This document shows positions 1 through 5,215 of a stretch of DNA of 7,937 nucleotides, piece by piece (positions within the stretch are counted from its first letter, which is position 1; every line of letters starts with the position of its first letter). A program made the position numbers and the translations under genes. Source of the DNA: Paracoccaceae bacterium. GTDB taxonomy: Bacteria > Pseudomonadota > Alphaproteobacteria > Rhodobacterales > Rhodobacteraceae. The notes below the pieces were generated by a model. The model made no database searches. It was not told the DNA's origin and saw only the letters and a program-made list of their open reading frames with translations. The DNA lies in contig JALSRF010000434.1 in assembly GCA_026984895.1 (NCBI GenBank), positions 1 through 7,937 of the forward strand. The letters are read 5' to 3'.

Positions 1-990
1 GTAGCCTTCGAATTCTTCCAGCAGCGCGTCATCCGGCGCGATGGCCATGTGCCGGCCGCAGATGTTTTCCAGTTTCCTGAAATCGAAGCGCGCCGGGGAC
101 TTGCCGATCCCCGAAAGGTCGAACCACTGGCGCGCCTGTTCGTCGGTAAAGAATTCGTCGTTGCCGTGGCTCCAGCCCAGGCGCGCCAGATAGTTGCGCA
201 TGCCGGCAGCCGGATAGCCCAGCTTGCGGTATTGCGCCGCCGCGGTGGCGCCGTGGCGTTTCGACAGTTTCCTGCCGTCGGGGCCGTGGATCAGCGGGAT
301 ATGCGCCCAGACCGGCACCTGCCAGCCCATGGCGTCGTAGAGCAGCATCTGGCGCGCCGCATTGGCCAGGTGGTCGTCGCCGCGGATCACATGGGTGACG
401 CCCATGTCGTGGTCATCGACAACCACCGCCAGCATGTAGGTGGGCGTGCCGTCGGAGCGCAGGCAGATCATGTCGTCGAGGTTCTCGTTCTTCCAGGTGA
501 CATCGCCCTGCACGCGGTCCCGGATCACGGTTTCGCCGGCGCGCGGGGCCTTCAGGCGGATCGCATAGGGCGCGTCCTTCGGGTGGGTCGCGGGGTCGGC
601 GTCGCGCCAGGGCGAGCGGAACAGGGTGGACCGGCCTTCGGCCCTGGCGGCGTCGCGAAAAGCCTGGATTTCCTCCTGCGTCGAGAAGCACTTGTAGGCA
701 TGGCCCGAGGCCAGCAGCGCGCGCGCCACCTCGGCGTGGCGGGCGGCGCGTGCCGCCTGGCTGACGGGTTCGCCGTCCCAGTCCAGCCCGAGCCAGCGCA
801 GCCCGTCAAGGATCGCCTGACGCGCCTGCGCGCTCGAACGCGCCCGGTCGGTATCCTCGATGCGCAGCAGGAAGCGCCCGCCGCGCCCGCGCGCGTAAAG
901 CCAGTTGAACAGCGCCGTGCGCGCGCCGCCGATATGCAGCGCACCGGTGGGTGAAGGGGCAAAGCGGGTGACGACCGGGGAGGCGGACAT
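1..990 (-). CDS. gltX: Glutamate--tRNA ligase, 3' end outside the window
   Basis: Cytoplasmic class I aminoacyl-tRNA synthetase that charges tRNA(Glu), and in some alphaproteobacteria tRNA(Gln) as well, with glutamate. The first 330 residues are present; the family is usually about 440-480, so roughly the C-terminal quarter (anticodon-binding region) lies beyond position 1. Visible motifs are the N-terminal FAPSPTG followed by the HIGH-type signature HIGG at residues 19-22, RIEDTDR near 43-49, the RSDGTPTYMLAVVVDD block at about 178-193, RGDDH near 203-207, and KLSKR at 241-245 (the KMSKS-type loop). The ATG at 990 gives the canonical N-terminus; only a weak AAGG lies 10 nt upstream. It is divergent from comEC with a 76-bp spacer. 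Many alphaproteobacteria carry two gltX paralogues, and I cannot tell from this part whether it is the discriminating or non-discriminating one. Assignment to the family is secure. Confidence 0.97.
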   Translation of the reverse strand, partial: MSASPVVTRFAPSPTGALHIGGARTALFNWLYARGRGGRFLLRIEDTDRARSSAQARQAILDGLRWLGLDWDGEPVSQAARAARHAEVARALLASGHAYKCFSTQEEIQAFRDAARAEGRSTLFRSPWRDADPATHPKDAPYAIRLKAPRAGETVIRDRVQGDVTWKNENLDDMICLRSDGTPTYMLAVVVDDHDMGVTHVIRGDDHLANAARQMLLYDAMGWQVPVWAHIPLIHGPDGRKLSKRHGATAAAQYRKLGYPAAGMRNYLARLGWSHGNDEFFTDEQARQWFDLSGIGKSPARFDFRKLENICGRHMAIAPDDALLEEFEGY

Positions 991-995
991 GGGCG

Positions 996-1011
996 GTTAA
1001 CCTTTTGGTAA
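996..1011 (-). promoter_or_regulatory. CtrA-like binding site between gltX and comEC
   Basis: Read on the minus strand this is TTAC-N7-TTAAC, one mismatch from the full CtrA consensus TTAA-N7-TTAAC. The plus strand carries the half-site TTAACC at 997-1002 and the 8-bp palindrome GGTTAACC at 995-1002. The site lies 56-71 bp upstream of the comEC start, where a CtrA dimer could overlap a comEC -35 region, and it also covers the gltX leader. CtrA is known in Rhodobacter capsulatus to control DNA-uptake genes, comEC among them, needed for gene-transfer-agent reception. Binding here is inference from sequence only. Confidence 0.35.
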
Positions 1012-1035
1012 GGATGGCGGGACTAGCGTCGCGCA

Positions 1036-1064
1036 GGTCTAATCAATCGCAGATGCGAGGGCAA
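1036..1064 (-). promoter_or_regulatory. Weak candidate gltX promoter
   Basis: TTGCCC (1064-1059) is separated by 17 bp from TAGACC (1041-1036), upstream of gltX on the minus strand. The -35 is a fair match to TTGACA; the -10 matches TATAAT at only three of six positions. It would overlap the comEC ribosome-binding site. No better sigma-70-type pair is visible in the 76-bp spacer. Confidence 0.2.
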
Positions 1065-1066
1065 GA

Positions 1067-3166
1067 GTGGCGCGGCTTCACGGGATCGTTCGGCGGGCGG
1101 GCCGGGCGGTGGCCGCGCAGCGCGGCCGGCTGCTGTGCTGGGCGCCGGTGTTTCTGGCGCTTGGCATCGGCGGCTATCTGTCGCTGCGTTTCGAACCGGT
1201 GATCTGGCAATGGGGCGCGCTGGCGGCGGCGCTGGCGTTGCTGGGCGCGGCGGCGCGCCATGTGGGCGAGGACTGGCGCCCTCTCCTGGGGGCGCTGGCG
1301 CTGGTGCTGGCGGGCGCGGCGCTGGCCGGGGCGCGGGCGCATCTGGTGGCCGAGCCGGTGCTGGGTTTTCGCTACTACGGCCCGGTGGAAGGGCGGATCG
1401 TGAACATCGACCGCTCGGGTTCCGATGCGCTGCGCCTGACGCTGGACCGCGTGGTGCTGGCGGACATGGCCCCGGGGCGGACCCCGGCCCGGGTGCGCGT
1501 CTCGCTGCATGGCGATGCCGAGGGGTTTCGCCCCGAACCGGGGGCGGTGGTGATCATGACGGCGCATCTTGCGCCGCCCGCCGGCCCGGTCGAGCCGGGC
1601 GGCTTCGATTTCCGGCGCAAGGCCTGGTTTGCTGGGCTGGGCGGCGTGGGTTATACCCGCACGCCGGTTCTCAGGCTGCGCCCGGCCGGCGGCGGGGGGC
1701 TGCGCATGCGCCTGCTGCGCGCGCGCCACGAGATTGCCGCATGGGTGCGCGCGCGTATGCCCGGCGCGCGCGGGGCCTTTGCCGCGGCGGTGATGACGGG
1801 CGAGCGTTCGGGCGTTCCGCCCGGCGTGGTCGAGGATCTGCGCCGATCGAACCTGGCGCACCTGCTGGCGATTTCGGGGCTGCACATGGGGCTTGTGACC
1901 GGGTTCATGTTTTCGGTCGCGCGCCTGGCGCTGGCGCTGGTGCCGGGCGTTGCGCTGCGCTATCCGGCCCGCAGGATCGCCGCGCTCTGGGCGCTTGCGG
2001 CAGGGGCGGGCTACCTGGCCCTTTCCGGGGGTAACGTGGCCACCGAGCGGGCCTTCGTGATGGTGGCGGTGCTGTATCTGGCGGTGGTGTTCGAGCGGCG
2101 CGCGATCACGCTGCGCGCGGTGGCGGTGGCGGCGCTGGTGGTGCTGGTGCGCCGCCCCGAGGTATTGCCCGAGCCGGGGTTCCAGATGTCCTTTGCCGCC
2201 ACGGTCGCGCTGGTGACGGTGTTCGAATCGCTGCGCGGCCGCGCCTGGCCCGATGGCCGGCGGCCGGCGCGCTGGATGGTCGCGGTGCTGGCGACGGTGC
2301 TCTCCTCGGCGGTGGCCGGCGCGGCCACGGCCCCCTTTGCCGCGGCCCATTTCAACCGGATTGCCGCCTTCGGCCTGGTGGCGAACATGCTTGCGGTGCC
2401 GGTGATGGGGCTTCTGGTGATGCCCGGCGCCGTGCTGACGGCGGTTCTGGCACCGCTTGGCATGGGGGCGGTCGGGCTGGCGGTGATGCGCCCGGCGATC
2501 GGCTGGGTGCTGTGGGTCGCGCAGCGGATCGGCTCGATCGAGGGGGCGGTGGTGCCTGTGCCCACGCCCCAGCCCGGCGTGCTGGCGGCGATCGCCCTGG
2601 GGGGGCTGTGGCTGGCGCTGTGGCGCGGCCGGGCGGCGGTGCGCCTGCTCGGGGCGGTGCCGGTGGCGCTGGCGCTGTTGCTGTGGACGACGGTTGCGCG
2701 CCCCGAGGTGCTGGTTGCCGATACCGGGCGGCTGCTGGGGGCGATGACCCCGGCGGGCCGGGCGCTCAGCAAGCCGCGTGGAGACGGGTTTTCCGCCCGG
2801 GTCTGGCTGGAAAACGACGGCGATGCCGCCAGCCAGAAAGAGGCCGCGGCGCGTCCGGGACTGGCGCGCGCCAGGGGCGAGGTCATGCTGAGGCTTGGCG
2901 GCGCGCGCATCGTGCTTCTGACCGGGCGCAAGGTGGCGCAGCGCATCGGCGCGGCCTGCGCGCGCGCGGGCCGAGGCGGGGTCGTGATCGTCAGCGTGAA
3001 GGCCGCGGCCCCGCCGGCGTGCACGCTTTACGATCGCACGCGTCTGCAGCACGCCGGGGCGCTGGCAATCGGTCGCGCGCCGGCGCGGCGCGGCCAGGCT
3101 CCACCGGCGCTGCAGGTGGTTTCGGTGCACGATGTCTCGGGGATCCGGCCCTGGAGCCCGCGCTGA
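1067..3166 (+). CDS. comEC: ComEC/Rec2 family DNA-uptake channel protein
   Basis: Polytopic inner-membrane protein of 699 residues, predicted to form the channel that passes single-stranded DNA into the cytoplasm during natural transformation and, in Rhodobacter, during reception of gene-transfer-agent DNA. Residues about 25-95 hold N-terminal membrane segments, about 100-205 a soluble DUF4131-type domain, and about 235-545 the Competence domain. Family hallmarks are HLLAISGLHMGLV (265-277), LSGGNVATERAFVM (319-332) and EPGFQMSF (369-376). The C-terminal part (about 546-699) keeps LVADTGRLLGAMTPAGR and WLENDGD but has no HxHxDH metal-binding motif, so the metallo-beta-lactamase-like nuclease domain of Bacillus ComEC is missing; this is usual in alphaproteobacteria as I recall. 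I chose the GTG at 1067 because GAGGG (1057-1061) sits 5 nt upstream and the nearby ATG at 1053 is out of frame. The gene converges on lexA. Whether the strain is actually transformable cannot be told from this window. Confidence 0.95.
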   Translation: MARLHGIVRRAGRAVAAQRGRLLCWAPVFLALGIGGYLSLRFEPVIWQWGALAAALALLGAAARHVGEDWRPLLGALALVLAGAALAGARAHLVAEPVLGFRYYGPVEGRIVNIDRSGSDALRLTLDRVVLADMAPGRTPARVRVSLHGDAEGFRPEPGAVVIMTAHLAPPAGPVEPGGFDFRRKAWFAGLGGVGYTRTPVLRLRPAGGGGLRMRLLRARHEIAAWVRARMPGARGAFAAAVMTGERSGVPPGVVEDLRRSNLAHLLAISGLHMGLVTGFMFSVARLALALVPGVALRYPARRIAALWALAAGAGYLALSGGNVATERAFVMVAVLYLAVVFERRAITLRAVAVAALVVLVRRPEVLPEPGFQMSFAATVALVTVFESLRGRAWPDGRRPARWMVAVLATVLSSAVAGAATAPFAAAHFNRIAAFGLVANMLAVPVMGLLVMPGAVLTAVLAPLGMGAVGLAVMRPAIGWVLWVAQRIGSIEGAVVPVPTPQPGVLAAIALGGLWLALWRGRAAVRLLGAVPVALALLLWTTVARPEVLVADTGRLLGAMTPAGRALSKPRGDGFSARVWLENDGDAASQKEAAARPGLARARGEVMLRLGGARIVLLTGRKVAQRIGAACARAGRGGVVIVSVKAAAPPACTLYDRTRLQHAGALAIGRAPARRGQAPPALQVVSVHDVSGIRPWSPR

Positions 3167-3187
3167 ACGCCCCGCCGTGCCGCGCCC

Positions 3188-3207
3188 GGGCCGGGCCGGG
3201 CCGGGCC
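3188..3207 (+). repeat. (GGGCC)4 run just after comEC
   Basis: Four perfect GGGCC units begin 22 nt past the comEC stop. The first 18 bases fit the G3N2G3N2G3N2G3 pattern of a G-quadruplex, and the self-complementary GGCC cores also allow ordinary stem-loops. It may serve as a 3' structure for comEC mRNA, but there is no T-tract, so it is not a standard intrinsic terminator. Confidence 0.6.
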
Positions 3208-3520
3208 GAGGCCAGCACGAACAGCCGCATTGCCGCTTGCAGCGCGAAACGCGCGCGGGCGCCGCGGGCAAATGGCTTCGGGGCGGGCGGCAAGCCATGC
3301 GCCTTCGAACATGCCGGGCGACGCCACGATCATCGGCACGCGCCATGGCGATGCGACCGGTGCTGATCCCGCGCTCACATGCCCCATCGCCACCCGCGAA
3401 AGAGGGCGGGGGGCGGGGCTCATGCTGCCGGGCACGCGCGCGCCGGCCGCGCGCCGAAAACCGGGGCGCCGGTGGATGCGCCCGGCTGGTCGATCCGCCG
3501 CGCTGGTGCCCGGGCGGTCA

Positions 3521-3568
3521 TTGCCGGCAAGGCCGTCAGGACGGCCCCGAACGGGGCTCTGCCGGCAA
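3521..3568. repeat. Nested inverted repeat with two competing inner hairpins
   Basis: Outer arms TTGCCGGCA (3521-3529) and TGCCGGCAA (3560-3568) can pair over 9 bp. Inside are hairpin 1, GGCCGT-CAGG-ACGGCC (3531-3546), and hairpin 2, GCCCC-GAAC-GGGGC (3544-3557). They share 3544-3546, so only one can form at a time. Each outer arm is itself nearly a palindrome (TTGCCGGCAA), so the pair could also be two DNA operators with centres 39 bp apart. Function unknown. Confidence 0.5.
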
Positions 3569-3664
3569 GAGATCGTGTTGCAAACGGGTTTTCGGGCGTG
3601 GCCCGCGCGATCGCGGATGCGGGCACGGATGCGCATTGTCCGCGCGCTTTCATCACGCCCGCGC

Positions 3665-3752
3665 GTTTCGTGCGGGTGTTTCGGGCGGGTGTTTCGGGTC
3701 GGCGTTTCGGGTCGGCGTTACGGGCGCATTCGGGCGTGCGTTACGGGAGGGC
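3665..3752. repeat. 13-bp tandem repeat array (minisatellite)
   Basis: Five contiguous 13-bp units start at 3665, 3678, 3691, 3704 and 3717, for example GTTTCGGGTCGGC, which occurs twice exactly at 3691-3716; the first two end in GGGT and the fifth begins GTTACGGG. After a 10-bp remnant (3730-3739) a further GTTACGGG unit begins at 3740. Since 13 is not a multiple of 3, no reading frame keeps a repeated peptide from unit to unit, which argues that the array is non-coding. Confidence 0.85.
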
Positions 3753-3770
3753 CTGGCGTGCCCGGCGCGC

Positions 3771-3794
3771 GGGCGGGCGGGCGCGCGGGCGGGG
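3771..3794 (+). repeat. G-run cluster with G-quadruplex pattern
   Basis: Five runs of three or four G are separated by C, C, CGCGC and C: GGG at 3771, 3775, 3779 and 3787, and GGGG at 3791. The pattern meets the usual G3+N1-7 rule with very short loops, which favours stability. It follows the 13-bp array closely and abuts a candidate promoter. GC-rich DNA makes such runs more likely by chance. Confidence 0.5.
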
Positions 3795-3823
3795 ATGACG
3801 CAAAAGCCTTGCGCGGCGATAAT
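3795..3823 (+). promoter_or_regulatory. Candidate promoter inside the comEC-lexA spacer
   Basis: ATGACG (3795-3800) and GATAAT (3818-3823) with a 17-bp spacer match sigma-70 consensus at four of six and five of six positions. No convincing gene follows on this strand. Transcription would run antisense to the remnant at 3825-4065 and then into the 3' end of lexA. It may be chance; it is listed because AT-rich hexamers are scarce here. Confidence 0.2.
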
Positions 3824-3824
3824 G

Positions 3825-4065
3825 TCAATGTTCCGAATGCTGCGGGAGCGACCAGGCCCCCTGCAAGGCGCGCCAGCGGGTGAAATGGTCTGCAACCGGA
3901 TCGGGCGCCAGCGCAAAATTCCCTGCGCTGCGAAAAGTCGGCCGCATCCGTCAAGGCTTCGCCGAGGCTGCCCGGGGCCGTGACCCGGCCCGCCCGGATG
4001 AAGACGCCGCCGGGTGCATGAGCCCTTTTGCGCCCCGCCTGCGGCCGTGGCACCGACCCTGGCAC
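3825..4065 (-). pseudogene. Possible frameshifted gene remnant downstream of lexA
   Basis: Two minus-strand frames join naturally. From a GTG at 4065 one frame reads through GGVFIRAGRVTAPGSLGEAL and TDAADFSQRR to about 3930. After a +1 shift the next frame continues NFALAPDPVADHF and TRWRALQGAWSLPQHSEH to a TGA at 3825-3827. Both halves have a balanced, protein-like composition and mostly G/C third positions, unlike the Arg/Pro-rich nonsense in other frames here. The second half alone can start at an ATG at 3947 (40 residues), but with no visible ribosome-binding site and an in-frame TGA just upstream. I do not recognise the family. It could be a decayed gene once read with lexA, a sequencing indel, or chance. 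Confidence 0.2.
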
Positions 4066-4082
4066 CGGCCCGGCACCGGCCC
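4049..4082. repeat. 11/12-bp tandem repeat near the lexA 3' end
   Basis: Three units: a 12-bp GGCACCGACCCT (4049-4060) and two identical 11-bp copies of GGCACCGGCCC (4061-4071 and 4072-4082). The array lies 42 bp beyond the lexA stop. CCGG and GGCC cores permit small stem-loops in the RNA, but no T-tract follows. Confidence 0.75.
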
Positions 4083-4123
4083 GGCGGGGGAACAGGCCTG
4101 CGCCGAGGGCCGGAGCGGGCGGC

Positions 4124-4861
4124 TCAGTAACTGCGGATCAGCCCGACAAGCCTGCCCTGCACCTTGACCTGGTCTTCGCGCAGCACCCGGGTCTCGTAGG
4201 CGGCATTCGCCGGTTCAAGGGCAATCGCCGCACCGTTGCGGCGGAACCGCTTCAGCGTGGTTTCGTATCCGTCAACCATGGCCACGACGATATCGCCGTT
4301 TTCGGCGGTCGAGCCTTCGCGGATCACCACGATGTCGCCATCGTTGATTCCGGCCTCGATCATGCTGTCGCCCCGGACCTCCAGCGCATAGTGGTTGGCG
4401 CCGCCGGCCAGCATGTCGCCGGGCACGGCGATGCTGTTGGCACCGTCCTGAATGGCCTCGATCGGCTGGCCCGCCGCGATCCGCCCCATGATCGGCAGTT
4501 GCCGGGCCATGGCGGCCTCGACCGACAGGGCCGCGGCGGGGCGGGGGGCGCCATCTCCTGCCCCGGCTTCTCCTTCGATCACGCGCGGGGTGAAACCGGG
4601 CATGGCCGGGGCTGACGGATTGTCGCCATGGGCCCGGCTTTCGATATGATCGGGCAGGCGCAGGATTTCGATTGCCCGGGCGCGATGCGCCAGACGCCGG
4701 ATGAAGCCGCGTTCTTCAAGCGCGGTGATCAGGCGGTGGATGCCGGACTTGGAGCGCAGATCGAGCGCATCCTTCATTTCGTCAAAGGATGGCGGGACGC
4801 CTTCGCTTTGCATGCGCTTGTGGATGAATTCCAGAAGATCGCGTTGCTTGCGGGTCAACAT
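4124..4861 (-). CDS. lexA: LexA SOS-response repressor
   Basis: Repressor of the DNA-damage (SOS) regulon, 245 residues. It binds operators as a dimer and inactivates itself by cleavage when RecA filaments form on damaged DNA. The N-terminal winged helix-turn-helix starts MLTRKQRDLLEFI; the recognition region SFDEMKDALDLRSKSGIHRL covers about 25-44. A long Ala/Pro/Gly-rich linker (about 71-120) follows, then the S24-type peptidase domain. The cleavage site is Ala130-Gly131 (GRIAAGQPI), the catalytic serine Ser166 (RGDSMIEAG) and the lysine Lys204 (TTLKRF), so it should be a functional autoprotease. It ends in GLIRSY, a typical family end. The ATG at 4861 has GGAGG (4871-4875) 9 nt upstream. 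It lies 354 bp downstream of moeA in the same orientation but has its own promoter with overlapping LexA boxes, so autoregulation is expected. Confidence 0.97.
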   Translation of the reverse strand: MLTRKQRDLLEFIHKRMQSEGVPPSFDEMKDALDLRSKSGIHRLITALEERGFIRRLAHRARAIEILRLPDHIESRAHGDNPSAPAMPGFTPRVIEGEAGAGDGAPRPAAALSVEAAMARQLPIMGRIAAGQPIEAIQDGANSIAVPGDMLAGGANHYALEVRGDSMIEAGINDGDIVVIREGSTAENGDIVVAMVDGYETTLKRFRRNGAAIALEPANAAYETRVLREDQVKVQGRLVGLIRSY

Positions 4862-4903
4862 GCTCTTGAACCTCCGTGTCGGCCTGCGTTGCCCTTTGCG
4901 GGC

Positions 4904-4929
4904 GTTCAGGGAATGTTCTAGACCTGTTC
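4904..4929 (-). promoter_or_regulatory. Two overlapping LexA (SOS) boxes of lexA
   Basis: On the plus strand GTTC occurs at 4904, 4915 and 4926, giving GTTC-N7-GTTC-N7-GTTC. Each adjacent pair is a perfect alphaproteobacterial LexA operator (GTTC-N7-GTTC, or GAAC-N7-GAAC on the coding strand), and the middle half-site is shared. The upstream box (4915-4929) covers the -10 element and part of the spacer; the second (4904-4918) covers the -10 and the expected transcription start. This is a textbook position for repression. Two dimers could not use the shared half-site at once. Confidence 0.9.
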
Positions 4930-4943
4930 TCTGTATGTGTCAA
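4915..4943 (-). promoter_or_regulatory. lexA promoter
   Basis: TTGACA (4943-4938), a perfect -35, is followed by a 17-bp spacer and TAGAAC (4920-4915), a four-of-six -10. The expected start is near 4908, giving a leader of about 47 nt before the ATG at 4861. It is the best promoter in the window, and the -10 is embedded in the LexA half-sites. Confidence 0.8.
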
Positions 4944-4980
4944 CACGGCGCCGCCGAGACCCGCCGCACAGCGCCACGCG

Positions 4981-5068
4981 CCCCGCAACTGCGCCCCGCA
5001 ACTGCGCCCGCAATTGCGCCCCGCAACTGCGCCCGCAATTGCGCCCCGCAACTGCGCCCGAAACTGCG
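4981..5068. repeat. Seven-unit array of 12/13-bp near-palindromes upstream of lexA
   Basis: Units start at 4981, 4994, 5007, 5019, 5032, 5044 and 5057, with lengths 13, 13, 12, 13, 12, 13 and 12. The 13-mers are all CCCCGCAACTGCG. Two 12-mers are CCCGCAATTGCG, which contains the perfect palindrome CGCAATTGCG; the last is CCCGAAACTGCG. Alternation gives a 25-bp higher-order period. The array begins 38 bp upstream of the lexA -35 and lies between moeA and lexA. It may be a DNA-binding array, a structured moeA 3' region, or a neutral minisatellite. Confidence 0.9.
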
Positions 5069-5215
5069 TGCCGGTGCCGCGGCGTTGCCACGCGCCCGCC
5101 CACAGGCCCGCCGGCCGGCCGGCATGGCGCGCGTGTCAGCGCACCGGCGCGGCTTCGGGCTGCGGCCGGCGGGCCGGGTCCGTTGGCGGGCGCGTCGCCC
5201 CGGGGCGCGCGCCGC
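5069..5215. other. Rest of the moeA-lexA spacer: GC palindromes, no gene
   Basis: This is the moeA-proximal part of the 354-bp spacer. It contains a 12-bp palindrome CGCCCCGGGGCG (5196-5207), 8 bp after the moeA stop, and a 14-bp palindrome GCCGGCCGGCCGGC (5110-5123). Either could form structure at the end of the moeA transcript, but no T-tract follows, so factor-dependent termination or read-through toward lexA is possible. No coding region is supported. Confidence 0.5.

Larger units (their letters stand above)
3167..4123. other. Long repeat-rich, gene-poor stretch between convergent comEC and lexA
   Basis: No convincing intact gene was found in 957 bases. Open frames exist on both strands, but their products are Arg/Pro/Gly/Ala-rich, match no family I know, and two overlap each other across the same repeats. 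The stretch holds a (GGGCC)4 run, a nested inverted repeat at 3521-3568, a 13-bp tandem array, a G-run cluster, an 11-bp tandem repeat and a possible gene remnant, each listed separately. Neither comEC nor lexA is followed by a classical hairpin plus T-tract. The nearest stems are GGGCCG-TGACC-CGGCCC (3975-3991) downstream of lexA and ACCGG-GGCG-CCGGT (3460-3473), which on the minus strand is followed by a short T-run. Confidence 0.6.

Noticed and set aside
49..954. A 301-residue plus-strand frame opposite gltX
   Set aside because: The minus strand reads clear GluRS motifs (HIGG, KLSKR); the plus-strand product has none.
1043..3346. A 767-residue open frame on the minus strand opposite comEC
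   Set aside because: It mirrors comEC almost fully, its product is Arg/His/Gln/Pro-rich with no family motif, and high GC leaves antisense frames open by chance. ComEC hallmarks on the plus strand are decisive.
3028..3636. Minus-strand frame of 202 residues overlapping the comEC 3' end
   Set aside because: It has no recognisable domain, overlaps comEC by well over 100 bases, and is Arg/Pro/Ala-rich like other chance frames here.
3230..3883. Plus-strand frame of 217 residues in the comEC-lexA spacer
   Set aside because: It runs through the 13-bp array and the G-run cluster, has no ribosome-binding site I can see, and shows no family motif.
4981..5068. CRISPR array
   Set aside because: Units are contiguous 12-13-mers without unique spacers of about 30 bases, and no cas genes are present.
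4981..5068. Replication-origin iterons
   Set aside because: Direct repeats occur, but there is no AT-rich unwinding region, no DnaA boxes and no rep gene; the setting is a chromosomal housekeeping cluster.
5069..5215. Molybdenum-cofactor riboswitch near moeA
   Set aside because: It lies downstream of moeA rather than upstream of a moa or transport gene, and only simple GC palindromes are visible.
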